A DNA stretch of 64,000 nt from NCBI RefSeq assembly GCF_000495795.1, contig NZ_AWGD01000008.1, positions 283,793-347,792 of the forward strand. The letters are read 5' to 3'. The translations under genes were made by a program, and so were the position numbers. The notes below the pieces were generated by a model that saw nothing but the letters and a program-made list of their open reading frames with translations, was not told the origin of the DNA and did no database searches. Below, in pieces: positions 25,165 through 35,338 of this stretch (its first letter is position 1; every line of letters starts with the position of its first letter). The stretch is from Asticcacaulis sp. AC460. Lineage in GTDB: Bacteria; Pseudomonadota; Alphaproteobacteria; Caulobacterales; Caulobacteraceae.

Positions 25165-25230
25165 AAATCCCCCACCGTCTCATTTGCTTCCAGCAAATGA
25201 TCCACCTCCCCGTATAACGGGGAGGGATTT
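25165..25230. repeat. Intergenic palindromic element, CCTCCCC family (copy 2)
   Basis: Starts near AATCCCCCACCGTCTC. It contains CATTTGCT / AGCAAATG (25181-25188 and 25192-25199) and CCTCCCCGT / ACGGGGAGG (25205-25213 and 25217-25225), both perfect. It occupies most of the gap between kdpD and kdpE. Its first 15 bases resemble the left end of the element at 28521. Confidence 0.6.
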
Positions 25231-25289
25231 TATAATTTATGGGTCGTGGAGCATTTGAGCTACCCCGGCGCTTACGCGAAAGCTGGAGT

Positions 25290-27947
25290 TCATTTCGCTA
25301 TAGCCACCGGAAGGGTAAAGATAAAGCTGGCGCCACCGGGAGGGTTGTTTTTGGCGTAGATCAGCCCGCCATGGGCTTCGATGATGCCCTTGCAGATGGC
25401 CAGGCCCAGGCCGGTGCCGGTCGTGCCGCGGTCGGATTTCAGGCCGCCGTCAGTGTGGAACTTATCGAAGACCAGGTCCTCTTCGCCGGGTTTCAGGCCA
25501 GGACCGTTGTCGCAGACCTTAACGCGGACACGGTCGGCATCGGTCTCAAAGCTCAGGGTGATGATGCCGTCTTCGGAAGTATGGGCAAAGGCGTTTTCCA
25601 GCAGGTTGATCAGCACCTGTTCAATCAGCCCGCCGTCGATGGCGACCATGGGAATGTGACCTGAAGTGACAGTGCGGATCTGGCGGGCGCCTTTTTGCGG
25701 TTCGACGCGGGCCAGGGCAGCACCGGCGATCTCCTGGATCATATAGGGTTCGAAGTTGAGCTTGAGCTGGCCCGAGGTGATGGCCGCCATGCGCAGCAGG
25801 TTGGAAACGAACTTCTGCAGCCGGGTCAGGTGGCCCCACAGGGCGGTCAGTTCGTCGACCGCTTCGCGCGGCAGCTTCTTGCGCAGTTTCAGCAGGGAAG
25901 AGACGGCGCCGCTCATCACGGTCAGCGGAGTCTTCAGGTCGTGCGACAGCGAGGCCAGCAGGACGTTGCGCAGCTTCTCGTTCTCGCTTTCGATGCGCGA
26001 GGTCTCGGCCTCAGCGCTGCGGCGGGCGCGTTGGAAGGCGCCGGCGATCAGCGAAGCGACCGTTTCGAAGACCAGGTGCTCGGCGCCGGTGAACTGGCGG
26101 TTGCGGTCGCGCGGGGTGAGGGACAGGACGCCCATGTCGGAGGCTTCCGCCACCAGAGGCAGGTACAGACCGGCGGCGGAGGGCAGGGTGTCGGTGTGGC
26201 GGCCGGCCATCTGGTGGTTGTGCATCACCCAGTGCAGCACACCCAGTTCGCGCGGATCGTCTTCGGTCGGGCCGGTGATCTGGCGGCCGCCGGTCCACAG
26301 CCGGACCTCGGCGTCGAAGGCGGGTTCGAGGTGGCGGGCGGCAACCTCGGCCATGGCGTCTATGCCGCGTGCCGCCGACAATTGCCGTGACAGGTCGTAC
26401 AGCAGGCGGGTTTCGGCCTCGCCCTTGCGCGCCAGGCGGACATGTCGCGACAGCCGCGCCGTCAGTGAACCGACGATCAGAGAGGTTGCCAGCATGACCG
26501 CGAAGGTGATGGCGTAGCCGAGATTGTCGAAGGTGAAGCTGTAATAGGGCTCGATGAAGAACCAGTTGAACGCCGCCACCGACAGGATGGAGGCCAGGAC
26601 GGCCGGGCCGATGCTGTAGCGCGCGGCGACGACGACGACGCCGGTGAGGTACAGCATGATCAGGCTGTCGGGATCGATCAGGCTGCGGAAGGGCAGGCCC
26701 AGGCCGGTGCAGACAGCGACCACCAGGGCGGCCATGGCATGGTGGCGCGGGCGGGCGACAAAAACCGACCAGTCGGGGCGTTCACGTTCCTGGGGTTTGT
26801 CTTCCGGGGCGTCGGCATTGAGGGTGGTGATTTCCAGTCCGGCGCCCTGGGCGATAAGCTTTTGTGACAGGGAGGGCTGGCCCAGGCGCCACCAGGGTTG
26901 CGGGCTGTGGCCCAGCACCAGGCGGGTAAAGCCGTTTTGGCGGGCATAGGTCAGGATGGTCGCCGCGGCGCCGCCGGCGTTCAGCCGCACCACCCGCCCG
27001 CCCAGCTTTTCGGCCAGGCGCAGATTGTGTTCGACCCGCAGGCGGGCCTTGGGCGACAGGGTTTCGTGGCGGTCGGTTTGCAGATAGAGGGCAAACCACG
27101 GCGCACGCGTCCGGTCGGCCATGCGTTTGGTGTGGCGGATCAGGCGCGACGACAAGGGATCGGGGCCGACCAGGACCAGGATCTTGTCGCCGGTGGCGGC
27201 TTCGTTCTGACCCATGGCGGCGTTGAGCTGGTCGTTCTGGGCGTCGACCCGTTCGGCGGCGCGTCGCAGGGCGATTTCGCGCAGGCGGCCGAGATTGGTC
27301 TTTTTGAAGAAGTTGTCGGCGGCGCGTTGGTGGGCGCCCTCGGCAACATAGACCTTGCCGTCGGCCAGACGTTGCAGCAGTTCGTCAGGCGGGATGTCGA
27401 TCAGGGCGATATCGTCGGCAGCGTCGAAGACGCTGTCGGGGACGGTTTCCTTGACCCAGACGCCGGTCAGTTTGGCGACGACGTCGTTGAGGCTTTCGAG
27501 ATGCTGGACGTTCAGTGTGGTGAAGACGTCGATGCCGTTGTCGAGCAGTTCCTCGATGTCCTGCCAGCGTTTGGGGTGGCGTGAGCCAGGGGCGTTGGTG
27601 TGGGCATATTCGTCGACCAGGATCAGGGAGGGCCGGCGTGCCAGGGCAGAGTCGAGGTCGAACTCGGTGACCTGGACGCCACGATGGTCGATGGTTTTGC
27701 GGGAAAGGACGGGGAGGCCGTCGATCAGGGCCAGGGTTTCCGGCCGGCCGTGGTGTTCGGCGATGCCGATGACCACGTCGCGGCCGTCCTTCGCCAGGCG
27801 GCGGGCTTCGTTCAGCATGGCGTAGGTCTTGCCCACGCCGGCCGAGGCGCCGAAGAAGATCTTCAGGTGTCCACGCGCGTCTTCGCCCTCGTCGGTGGTG
27901 ACGAGGGCGAGGAGTTTGTCGGGATCGGGTCTGTGGTCGGCGTTCAC
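25290..27947 (-). CDS. kdpD: KdpD potassium-sensing histidine kinase
   Basis: 885 residues from a GTG at 27947 that overlaps the kdpC stop (GTGA). The open frame continues further upstream through kdpC, but only this start gives a KdpD-like N-terminus. Order of domains: KdpD domain with P-loop FFGASAGVGKTYAML near residue 30, a UspA-like domain about 245-365, four membrane helices about 390-490 (DUF4118), a GAF-like region, then HisKA with SHDLKTPLTVM (phospho-His near 666) and an HATPase domain with GPGLKPGEED and GTTGTGLGLAICKG. It senses low potassium or turgor and phosphorylates KdpE. Confidence 0.96.
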   Translation of the reverse strand: MNADHRPDPDKLLALVTTDEGEDARGHLKIFFGASAGVGKTYAMLNEARRLAKDGRDVVIGIAEHHGRPETLALIDGLPVLSRKTIDHRGVQVTEFDLDSALARRPSLILVDEYAHTNAPGSRHPKRWQDIEELLDNGIDVFTTLNVQHLESLNDVVAKLTGVWVKETVPDSVFDAADDIALIDIPPDELLQRLADGKVYVAEGAHQRAADNFFKKTNLGRLREIALRRAAERVDAQNDQLNAAMGQNEAATGDKILVLVGPDPLSSRLIRHTKRMADRTRAPWFALYLQTDRHETLSPKARLRVEHNLRLAEKLGGRVVRLNAGGAAATILTYARQNGFTRLVLGHSPQPWWRLGQPSLSQKLIAQGAGLEITTLNADAPEDKPQERERPDWSVFVARPRHHAMAALVVAVCTGLGLPFRSLIDPDSLIMLYLTGVVVVAARYSIGPAVLASILSVAAFNWFFIEPYYSFTFDNLGYAITFAVMLATSLIVGSLTARLSRHVRLARKGEAETRLLYDLSRQLSAARGIDAMAEVAARHLEPAFDAEVRLWTGGRQITGPTEDDPRELGVLHWVMHNHQMAGRHTDTLPSAAGLYLPLVAEASDMGVLSLTPRDRNRQFTGAEHLVFETVASLIAGAFQRARRSAEAETSRIESENEKLRNVLLASLSHDLKTPLTVMSGAVSSLLKLRKKLPREAVDELTALWGHLTRLQKFVSNLLRMAAITSGQLKLNFEPYMIQEIAGAALARVEPQKGARQIRTVTSGHIPMVAIDGGLIEQVLINLLENAFAHTSEDGIITLSFETDADRVRVKVCDNGPGLKPGEEDLVFDKFHTDGGLKSDRGTTGTGLGLAICKGIIEAHGGLIYAKNNPPGGASFIFTLPVAIAK

Positions 27948-28507
27948 TTCAGCTTGCCGTCGAGTCGCAGATTGACCTCTAGCACATTGACGCGGGCTTC
28001 GCCGAGAATCCCGAGGGTCGGGTGTTCGGTCGAGCTGTCGATGGCCAGGCGGACGGCGCTTTCGCTGATGCCGCGAGTTTGCGCGATGCGGGTGACCTGG
28101 ATCGCGGCGGCGGCCGGGCTGATGTGTGGATCGAGACCGGAGCCCGAGGCGGTGATCAGGTCGACCGGGACGTTGGTCGAGGTGTTCAGGGCGGTCAGGC
28201 GGGCATGGGCGGCTTCGAGCAAGGCGGGGTTGTTGACGCCGTAGTTCGAGCCCGAGGAGAAGCCGGCGTTGTAGGGGGCTTCGGCGGTGGCGGAGAGGCG
28301 GCCCCACAGGTACTGCGGCTGGGTGAAGTTCTGGCCGATCAGTTTGGAGCCGATGATGGTGTTGCCGTCGCGGATCAGGGAGCCCTGGGCCTGGTTGGGA
28401 AAAGCTGTCTGGCTGATAGCCAGGGTGGTGAGGGGGTAGATCCCGCCGAACAGGACCGTGAAGATGGCCAGGGAGACGAGGGTCGGTTGGATATGTTTGA
28501 GGATCAT
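27944..28507 (-). CDS. kdpC: Potassium-transporting ATPase KdpC subunit
   Basis: 187 residues from ATG 28507. It has one N-terminal helix (LVSLAIFTVLFGGIYPLTT), then the periplasmic domain with GSKLIGQNFTQPQYLWGRLSA, the typical ASGSGLDPHISPAAA motif near 120-134, and ARVNVLEVNLRLDGKL at the end. KdpC stabilises the KdpA-KdpB complex and contributes to potassium affinity. It is separated from kdpB by a 307-bp gap containing a repeat element, which is unusual for this operon. Confidence 0.95.
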   Translation of the reverse strand: MILKHIQPTLVSLAIFTVLFGGIYPLTTLAISQTAFPNQAQGSLIRDGNTIIGSKLIGQNFTQPQYLWGRLSATAEAPYNAGFSSGSNYGVNNPALLEAAHARLTALNTSTNVPVDLITASGSGLDPHISPAAAAIQVTRIAQTRGISESAVRLAIDSSTEHPTLGILGEARVNVLEVNLRLDGKLK

Positions 28508-28520
28508 GGTGTTGTAAGAA

Positions 28521-28800
28521 ACCCCACCACCGCATCTCATTCGCTACGGTCATCGGCCTATGGCCTCAGACCTCCACTCACTCGACTTGCGCTTGCCGAG
28601 ATATATCTCGGCGGCGCTCACCCGACCTCCCCGAGAAGCGGGGAGGAGCAAGAAAGAGTCGGTCTACGTCTTCAACGAAACACCGATGAAGCTGACCCGA
28701 ACTTTTCTTCTTTATTCCTCCCCGCTTGTCGGGGAGGGGGACCATGAGCGAAGCAAAACGTAGCGAAGCGAAGTGTCGCGCAGCGAAATGGTGGTGGGGT
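28521..28800. mobile_element. 280-bp non-coding inverted-repeat element between kdpB and kdpC
   Basis: Perfect 11-bp terminal inverted repeats, ACCCCACCACC (28521-28531) and GGTGGTGGGGT (28790-28800), bound the element. Inside are two perfect palindromes of the CCTCCCCG / CGGGGAGG type (28626-28646 and 28717-28737) and a GCGAAGC-rich right arm. There is no gene and no obvious target-site duplication. It looks like a MITE or large REP/BIME-type element inserted within the kdp operon. Mobility is inferred only from structure. Confidence 0.6.
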
Positions 28801-28814
28801 GTCTTCCTTTCTTG

Positions 28815-30878
28815 CTAAACGAGGCCGATGGCGGTGAGGCCGAGGTCGATGATTTTGATACCGATGAACGGCGTGACGATCCCGCCCAGGCCGTAGATCA
28901 GGGCGTGGCGTGTCAGCAGGCTCGAGGCCGGCCGGGCGTGGTACTTGACGCCTTTCAGGGCCAGGGGGATCAGGGCGATGATGATGACGGCGTTGAAGAT
29001 GACCGCTGACAGGATGGCGCTCTGTGGCGAGGACAGGCCCATGATGTTCAGCAGGCCCAGGGCCGGATAGGTGGTCGCAAACGCCGCCGGGATGATGGCG
29101 AAATACTTGGCCAGGTCGTTGGCGATGCTGAAGGTGGTCAGGGCGCCACGCGTCATCAGGAGCTGTTTGCCGATCTCGACGATCTCGATCAGCTTGGTCG
29201 GATCAGAGTCGAGATCGACCATGTTGCCGGCTTCCTTGGCGGCCTGGGTGCCCGAGTTCATCGCCACGGCGACGTCGGACTGGGCCAGGGCGGGGGCGTC
29301 GTTGGTGCCGTCGCCGACCATGGCGACCATCTCGCCGCCCTCCTGCATCTTGCGGATATATTTGAGCTTGGTTTCCGGCGTGGCCTGGGCGACGAAGTCA
29401 TCGACTCCAGCTTCGGAAGCAATGGCCGCGGCGGTCAGCGGGTTGTCGCCGGTGATCATCACGCTCTTGATCCCCATGCGGCGCAGTTCGGCCAGGCGCG
29501 TCTTGATATCGGGCTTGACGATGTCCTTGAGGTAGATGACGCCCAGCACCTTGGGGCCTTCGGCGACCACCAGCGGCGTGCCGCCCTTGCGGGCAATGTC
29601 GTCGACGGCGCTTTGAGCTTCCGGCGGCATGAGCCCGCCCTTCAGGTTGATCAGGCCGGCAATGGCGTCGGCAGCGCCCTTCAGGATATGGCGTTCGTTG
29701 ATGACGATGCCCGACACCCGCTGTTCCGCCGAAAACGGAATGAAGGTGGCAACCAGGCTGTCGGCCTTGCGTTCGGGCAAACCGAACTGGCCGCGCGCCA
29801 GGGCGACGATCGAGCGGCCTTCGGGGGTTTCGTCGGCGAGCGACGAGAGTTCTGCGGCTTCGGCAAGTTGTTGTGCGCTGACGGTGGTCACGGGGATGAA
29901 CTCCACCGCCTGGCGGTTGCCGAAGGTGATGGTGCCGGTCTTATCCAGCAACAGGACATTGACGTCGCCGGCGGCTTCGACGGCACGGCCCGAGGTGGCG
30001 ATGACATTGGCGCGGATCAGGCGCTGCATGCCCGAAATGCCGATGGCCGACAGGAGGCCGCCGATGGTGGTCGGGATCAGGCAGACAAGAAGCGCGATCA
30101 GCACGGTGATGGTGATGACCGTGCCCGACCCCGCCCGATCGACGCTGAACAGCGAGAAGGGCAGGAGGGTGGCGCAGGCCATCAGGAAGACCAAAGTCAG
30201 GGCGGCCAGCAGGATCGACAGGGCGATCTCGTTGGGTGTCTTCTGGCGTTTGGCGGATTCGACCAGGCCGATCATCTTGTCGAGGAAGCTTTCGCCAGGA
30301 TCGGCTGTGACCCTGACGATCAGCCAGTCGCTGAGCACCCGGGTGCCGCCGGTGACGGCGTCGCGGTCGCCGCCGGATTCGCGGATGACGGGGGCGGACT
30401 CGCCGGTGATGGCGCTTTCGTCGACGCTGGCGACGCCTTCGATGACCTGGCCGTCGGCCGGGACGACATCGCCGGCTTCGATGATCACGATGTCGCCCTT
30501 GCGTAAGCTGTTGGCGGCCACGACGGTTTGGTTTTTGGCCTTATCCAGCTTCTTGGCCGGGACGTCGCGGCGGGCCTTTTTCAGGCTGTCGGCCTGGGCC
30601 TTGCCGCGGCCTTCGGCCATGGCTTCGGCAAAGTTGGCGAACAGGACCGTGAACCACAGCCAGAAGCAGATCAGGCCGATGAACCACACGGGTTGCCCGC
30701 CGCCGATGACCGAGCCGGGATCGGCCAGTATGACGGTCAGGATGACGGTGGTGATGACCGACCCGACCCAGACCAGGAACATGACCGGGTTGCGGGCCTG
30801 ATAGCGCGGGTCAAGGCGTGCGAAGGCCTGGAGGACGGCCGCCATCAGGTCGGTTTGTGTTTGAGCTTTGGAGGACAT
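28815..30878 (-). CDS. kdpB: Potassium-transporting P-type ATPase KdpB
   Basis: 687 residues, standard KdpB length. P-type motifs are clear: the actuator TGES in [13 protein letters not shown] near 155-160, the phosphorylation motif [11 protein letters not shown] near residue 311, and the hinge [20 protein letters not shown] near 515-535. The Kdp-specific N-terminal hydrophobic pairs ([20 protein letters not shown]) and three C-terminal helices are present. It hydrolyses ATP to drive high-affinity potassium import through KdpA at the inner membrane. Its start is 3 bp after the kdpA stop. Confidence 0.97.
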   Translation of the reverse strand: MSSKAQTQTDLMAAVLQAFARLDPRYQARNPVMFLVWVGSVITTVILTVILADPGSVIGGGQPVWFIGLICFWLWFTVLFANFAEAMAEGRGKAQADSLKKARRDVPAKKLDKAKNQTVVAANSLRKGDIVIIEAGDVVPADGQVIEGVASVDESAITGESAPVIRESGGDRDAVTGGTRVLSDWLIVRVTADPGESFLDKMIGLVESAKRQKTPNEIALSILLAALTLVFLMACATLLPFSLFSVDRAGSGTVITITVLIALLVCLIPTTIGGLLSAIGISGMQRLIRANVIATSGRAVEAAGDVNVLLLDKTGTITFGNRQAVEFIPVTTVSAQQLAEAAELSSLADETPEGRSIVALARGQFGLPERKADSLVATFIPFSAEQRVSGIVINERHILKGAADAIAGLINLKGGLMPPEAQSAVDDIARKGGTPLVVAEGPKVLGVIYLKDIVKPDIKTRLAELRRMGIKSVMITGDNPLTAAAIASEAGVDDFVAQATPETKLKYIRKMQEGGEMVAMVGDGTNDAPALAQSDVAVAMNSGTQAAKEAGNMVDLDSDPTKLIEIVEIGKQLLMTRGALTTFSIANDLAKYFAIIPAAFATTYPALGLLNIMGLSSPQSAILSAVIFNAVIIIALIPLALKGVKYHARPASSLLTRHALIYGLGGIVTPFIGIKIIDLGLTAIGLV

Positions 30879-30881
30879 GGA

Positions 30882-32594
30882 TCAGCCTTTGATCATGTTG
30901 AGGTGTTCGATGACCGGACCCAGGGCAAGCGCCGGGGCATAGGTCAGGACGCCGACCAGGACGATGATGCCGACCAGGACGACGACGAACAGCGGCGTGT
31001 GGGTGGGCAGGGTGCCGGCAGAGGCGGGGATGGTTTTCTTGGCCGCCAGGGAGCCGGCTATGGCCAGGACCGGCAGCAGGACGAAGAAGCGTCCGAACAG
31101 CATGCACAGGCCCAGCAGGCTGTTGTAGAACGGGTTGTTGGCGCCCAGGCCGGCAAAGGCCGAGCCGTTGTTGTTGGCCGCCGAGGTAAAGGCGTAGAGC
31201 ACTTCCGAGAATCCCTGGGCACCCGGATTGTAGATATTGGCCTTGCCGGGTTCGGTCAGGACGGCGACCGCGGTGCAGGTCAGGATCAGGGCCGAGGGCA
31301 GCAGGACGGCGATCGAGGCCATCTTGATTTCAAAGGCGCCGATCTTCTTGCCGAGATATTCCGGCGTGCGGCCGACCATCAGTCCGGCGATGAAGACGGT
31401 CAGGATGACGAAGATCAGCATGCCGTAGAGGCCGGAGCCGGCGCCGCCGTAGATGACTTCGCCGAACTTCATCAGCAGCATGGGGATCATGCCGCCCAGA
31501 GGCGTGAAACTGTCGTGCATGGCATTGACCCCGCCGTTGGAGGCGGCGGTGGTCGCCGCGGCCCAGATGGCGGAATTGGCGATGCCGAAGCGGGTTTCCT
31601 TGCCTTCCATATTGCCGCCTGACGGGTCGGCGCCGGCGGCGATCAGGTGGGGATTACCCGCCTGTTCCAGGCCGATGCAGGCCACGGTCAGGGGAACGAA
31701 GACCAGGGTCATGGCGGCGAAGATGGCGATGCCCTGGCGTTTGTCGCCGATCATCCGGCCGAAGGTGAAGCACAGGGCGGCCGGGATGATCAGGATGGAC
31801 AGCATCTCGATGAAGTTGCTGAACGGTGTCGGGTTTTCGAAGGGATGGGCGGAGTTGGTGTTGAAGAAGCCGCCACCGTTGGTGCCCAGCATCTTGATGG
31901 CTTCCTGCGAGGCAACAGGACCCAGGGCGAGGGTTTGGTTGGCGCCTTCCAGGGTTTTCGCTGTGGCGTAGGGTTCCAGGGTCTGGATGACGCCCTGCGA
32001 GGCCAGCAGAACGGCAAGGATCAGCGCCAGGGGGAGCAGGATGTAGAGGTTGGTGCGGACCAAATCGACCCAGAAGTTGCCGAGTTTGTCGGTCGCGTGG
32101 CGCGATAAGCCGCGGATCAGGGCGGCGAGGACAGCGATGCCGACAGCGGCGGAGACGAAGTTCTGCACCGTCAGGCCGGCCATCTGGCTGAAATAGCTGA
32201 GCGTGGTTTCGCCGCCATAGGATTGCCAGTTGGTGTTGGTGACGAAGCTGACCGCCGTATTGAAGGCCAGGTCCGGTGTCAGGCCGGGCAGGTTCTGCGG
32301 GTTGGGCGGGATCGACCCTTGGGCCAGCAGCAGGCCGAACAGCAGCAGGAAGCCACCCAGCGAAAATAGGATGACGGCGGTGGCATAGTCCTTCCAGGTC
32401 ATCTCCTGGTCCGGGCGGACATTGCAGGCGCCGTAGATCAGCCTTTCGACGGGGGCCAGGACGGGGGTGAGCAGGTTGCGCTCGCCCGACAGGACGCGCG
32501 CCATGTAGAGGCCCAGCGGCACGGCCAGGGCCGTGAGCACAAGCATGTAAAGCCCGAGCTGAAGCCAGCTGGCGGGCGTGATACCGAACAGCAT
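30882..32594 (-). CDS. kdpA: Potassium-transporting ATPase KdpA subunit
   Basis: 570 residues with about ten membrane helices. Pore-loop signatures of the four repeats are visible, including [18 protein letters not shown] near 108-125, [20 protein letters not shown] near 233-252 and [15 protein letters not shown] near 464-478. It forms the potassium-selective channel-like subunit of the KdpFABC pump. The small kdpF gene ends 10 bp upstream of its start. Confidence 0.97.
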   Translation of the reverse strand: MLFGITPASWLQLGLYMLVLTALAVPLGLYMARVLSGERNLLTPVLAPVERLIYGACNVRPDQEMTWKDYATAVILFSLGGFLLLFGLLLAQGSIPPNPQNLPGLTPDLAFNTAVSFVTNTNWQSYGGETTLSYFSQMAGLTVQNFVSAAVGIAVLAALIRGLSRHATDKLGNFWVDLVRTNLYILLPLALILAVLLASQGVIQTLEPYATAKTLEGANQTLALGPVASQEAIKMLGTNGGGFFNTNSAHPFENPTPFSNFIEMLSILIIPAALCFTFGRMIGDKRQGIAIFAAMTLVFVPLTVACIGLEQAGNPHLIAAGADPSGGNMEGKETRFGIANSAIWAAATTAASNGGVNAMHDSFTPLGGMIPMLLMKFGEVIYGGAGSGLYGMLIFVILTVFIAGLMVGRTPEYLGKKIGAFEIKMASIAVLLPSALILTCTAVAVLTEPGKANIYNPGAQGFSEVLYAFTSAANNNGSAFAGLGANNPFYNSLLGLCMLFGRFFVLLPVLAIAGSLAAKKTIPASAGTLPTHTPLFVVVLVGIIVLVGVLTYAPALALGPVIEHLNMIKG

Positions 32595-32604
32595 GCCGGT
32601 CTCC

Positions 32605-32697
32605 TTAAGGGAATAATTCGGGTTTGATCAGGGCGACGATCAGGTAGCCGGCGAGGCCCAGGGTGATGATGCCGGCGGCGATATAGAGGGCGGTCAT
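32605..32697 (-). CDS. kdpF: KdpF small subunit
   Basis: 30 residues: one hydrophobic helix, [20 protein letters not shown], then [10 protein letters not shown]. The KPE(L/K)F ending is typical of KdpF, the single-helix peptide that stabilises KdpABC. Its ATG overlaps the stop of a further 30-residue ORF upstream by 4 nt. Confidence 0.9.
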   Translation of the reverse strand: MTALYIAAGIITLGLAGYLIVALIKPELFP

Positions 32698-32786
32698 GAT
32701 CCCTCCTTCAGGCTGTCGGCAAAGGCGACGAAGGCCAGGCACAGGCCGAAAAAGCCTGTCCCGGCCAGAAGATAGACGATGGCCAT
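32694..32786 (-). CDS. 30-residue single-helix protein leading the kdp operon
   Basis: Reads MAIVYLLAGTGFFGLCLAFV followed by [10 protein letters not shown], with its stop overlapping the kdpF start (ATGA). Similar short hydrophobic ORFs precede kdpF in other proteobacterial kdp operons, which supports translation here. Its function is unknown. It may be a regulatory or accessory membrane peptide, or a leader that couples translation to kdpF. Confidence 0.6.
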   Translation of the reverse strand: MAIVYLLAGTGFFGLCLAFVAFADSLKEGS

Positions 32787-32849
32787 GTGGGCCCTCCGTT
32801 CGATCAGCGGGAACGGTGGGTGGTTTAGGCTTTGTCGGATATGGCTGGC

Positions 32850-32887
32850 GTATAGATGCGGTAGGTGGGTGTATAGAATTCGTATAG
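32850..32887 (-). promoter_or_regulatory. Three phased GTATAG repeats upstream of the kdp operon
   Basis: GTATAG occurs at 32850, 32871 and 32882 (CTATAC on the operon strand). The starts are 21 and 11 bp apart, so all lie on nearly the same DNA face, and they fall 64-101 bp upstream of the first kdp ORF. This is a plausible KdpE-binding region. No experimental consensus was compared. Confidence 0.4.
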
Positions 32888-33053
32888 GGGCGTGATCGCG
32901 GAGATCCTTGGTCGGTCGGGGTGCAATCGATGTCGTTGCGGGTTATGGCTTCACGGTGGAATGACATTGCCGTCATGTGACGGTCTCGCGGTAGCCGCGC
33001 ACGCCTATCCTGTTTAGATTCGCCGCAAGGGAATAAGAACAGAGGAAACGATC

Positions 33054-35249
33054 ATGACCAAAGCGTCCAACCGCTTCAGCGCGTTCTCGGCCGGGATCAA
33101 CCAGGCGACCTATTACGGCACCACCGCCAACGACACCTATGCCGGCACGTCCGACAACGACCTGGCCGATGGCAATAGCGGTGACGATTATCTCGACGGC
33201 GCCGGCGGCAATGATTTCCTTGTCGGGGAGCGCTATTGGGAACTCGTCGGCAACGACACCCTGATTGGCGGCGACGGCAACGACGTGTTGAACAGCCTTG
33301 GCGGTGTCGACGTCCTGGATGGTGGCGCCGGCACCGACTTCGTCGAGTATATCCAGACCTATTCGACCTATTCCTACCTGTTCGACGTTACAGCCATGGC
33401 GACGACGACCGGTGTGACCCTGGCGGACGGCACCATCATCCGCAATGTCGAGCGGGCCCATGTCGAAGCCGGACTGGGGAATGACACCTTTGTCGGAGGT
33501 TCCGGCGCTGACACCTTTCTGGGTGGCGGCGGCAACGATTCAGCCGCAGGTGGATCGGGTGAAACCTACCTGTCCGGGGGCGCCGGCGATGATACTCTGT
33601 CGGGCGGCGGCGGCGTGGACCGGCTGAGCGGCAACGAGGGCAATGACAGCATCAGCGGCGGCACGCACAACGATTTTCTGCACGGTGAATGGGGCAATGA
33701 CACCCTGTTCGGCAATACCGGCAACGACCGCCTGGAAGGCAGCGACGGCGACGACCTGCTGAACGATACCTCGGGCGCCAACATCCTGCAGGGCGGTTCG
33801 GGCAACGACACCATCACCAGCGGCAATCTGGCCGACAGTATCTGGGGCGGTGAGGGCGGCGATCTCATCAATGCCGCGGACGGCAATGACACCATCTATG
33901 ACGACAGCAATATCGAGCTGCGCGGCAATGACACCATCAATGCCGGTGGCGGCGACGATATCGTCAGCATCTGGGGCGGGGCGGATTCGATCGATGCCGG
34001 CGCCGGCCAGGACAGTTTCACGCTGTGGTACGAAAGCGAAAGCGTCGATCTGCTGGTCGATGTGTCCCAGGCACACACCAGTGGCGGCTCGACCTTCTCG
34101 ACCGGCACCGTGATCCGCAATGCCGAGTTCTTCAAGATCTATACCGGCAGCGGCGACGATACTCTGGTCGGGACGGTCCATGATGATGTGATCGAAACCG
34201 GTTCGGGGGATGACTCGATCGCCGGCGGTGACGGCAACGACAGCATTACCGGCGGGCTGGGTTACGACTTTATCGATGGTGGCGCCGGGAATGACACGAT
34301 CTGGGTCGCCCAGTCGGATATCTCGGAAGGCGACACCCTGTACGGTGGCGACGGCAATGATCAGCTTTACGGCACGCGGACCGGCGACGACTTCCTGATG
34401 GGCGGGGCGGGGAATGACTCGATCTACGGTCATTTCGGTAATGATACCGTCTCCTATGCCGACGCTACGGCCGGGGTGACGGTCGATCTGAACGTCGCTG
34501 CGCAGACGACGGGGGGCAGCGGAAATGATTTGCTCGACGATATCGAGAACCTCATCGGGTCGGATTTTGCGGACAACCTGGCGGGGGACGGCGCGGATGG
34601 ATTGATGCAAGGCCTCGGCGGCAATGACACGGTGGCCGGCAGTTCGGGCCATGACACGATCAGCGGCGATGACGGCAATGACAACCTGTCGGGCGGCACG
34701 GGCAACGACGTGCTCAACGCCGGGGCTGGCAATGACCTGATCCAGGCCGGTGCCGGCGATGACTCGATCGACGGCGGGCTGGGGCTTGATACCCTGAGCT
34801 ATTCCACGGCCACAGCGGCGGTCACGGTCGATCTGGTGGTGGCGGTCTCACAGGCGACCGGCGGGGCGGGTTCGGATCTGTTGCAGGCGATCGAGGGGCT
34901 GATCGGGTCGGGGTACAATGATGTTCTGTCGGGTGATGGCGGCGACAACAGCCTGGATGGCCGGGCCGGCAATGACATCTTGAACGGCCGTGGCGGCAAG
35001 GATATCCTGACCGGCAAGGCGGGGCTGGATACCTTCCTGTTCGAAACCGGCAGCGGGCTGGATGTCATCAGCGATTTCAGCGTTGCGGACGGCGACCTGA
35101 TCAATGTCAATGCCTATACCGGCGGTGTGGCCAGTCCGGGATCGGTCACCCAGGCCGGTTCGCATGTCGTGATCGATCTGGGCAGCGGCAATATGGTGAC
35201 CGTGTTCAACGCCAGCCAGGGCGATGTGCTCAGTCACATGGTCTGGTAA
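33054..35249 (+). CDS. RTX calcium-binding repeat protein A2
   Basis: 731 residues; ATG 33054 follows AGAGGAA. It is rich in GGxGxD nonapeptides and starts with TYYGTTANDTYAGTSDND. It is the closest relative of A1 (18652) in the window. The island DQLYGTRTGDDFLMGGAGND and the following YADATAGVTVDLNV are nearly identical in both, as are the V-D-V-S-Q-A and V-I-R-N-A-E islands and VTQAGSHVVIDLG near the C-terminus. It ends VLSHMVW. It is a probable type I-secreted surface or matrix protein with no catalytic domain seen. Relative to A1 it is shorter by about 240 residues. Confidence 0.92.
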   Translation: MTKASNRFSAFSAGINQATYYGTTANDTYAGTSDNDLADGNSGDDYLDGAGGNDFLVGERYWELVGNDTLIGGDGNDVLNSLGGVDVLDGGAGTDFVEYIQTYSTYSYLFDVTAMATTTGVTLADGTIIRNVERAHVEAGLGNDTFVGGSGADTFLGGGGNDSAAGGSGETYLSGGAGDDTLSGGGGVDRLSGNEGNDSISGGTHNDFLHGEWGNDTLFGNTGNDRLEGSDGDDLLNDTSGANILQGGSGNDTITSGNLADSIWGGEGGDLINAADGNDTIYDDSNIELRGNDTINAGGGDDIVSIWGGADSIDAGAGQDSFTLWYESESVDLLVDVSQAHTSGGSTFSTGTVIRNAEFFKIYTGSGDDTLVGTVHDDVIETGSGDDSIAGGDGNDSITGGLGYDFIDGGAGNDTIWVAQSDISEGDTLYGGDGNDQLYGTRTGDDFLMGGAGNDSIYGHFGNDTVSYADATAGVTVDLNVAAQTTGGSGNDLLDDIENLIGSDFADNLAGDGADGLMQGLGGNDTVAGSSGHDTISGDDGNDNLSGGTGNDVLNAGAGNDLIQAGAGDDSIDGGLGLDTLSYSTATAAVTVDLVVAVSQATGGAGSDLLQAIEGLIGSGYNDVLSGDGGDNSLDGRAGNDILNGRGGKDILTGKAGLDTFLFETGSGLDVISDFSVADGDLINVNAYTGGVASPGSVTQAGSHVVIDLGSGNMVTVFNASQGDVLSHMVW

Positions 35250-35338
35250 CGGCGTTCATCACAACAGAGGTGAAGGGGTTGCGGTAAGGTGGTGCCCAAT
35301 CCATAGTGCAGTCAAAATCAGAGACGAGGGACGCCAAC

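Noticed and set aside
27948..28553. Upstream extension of the kdpD reading frame through kdpC
   Set aside because: The extended part has no KdpD similarity (Pro/Arg-rich out-of-frame translation of kdpC); the GTG at 27947 overlapping the kdpC stop gives a normal KdpD N-terminus.
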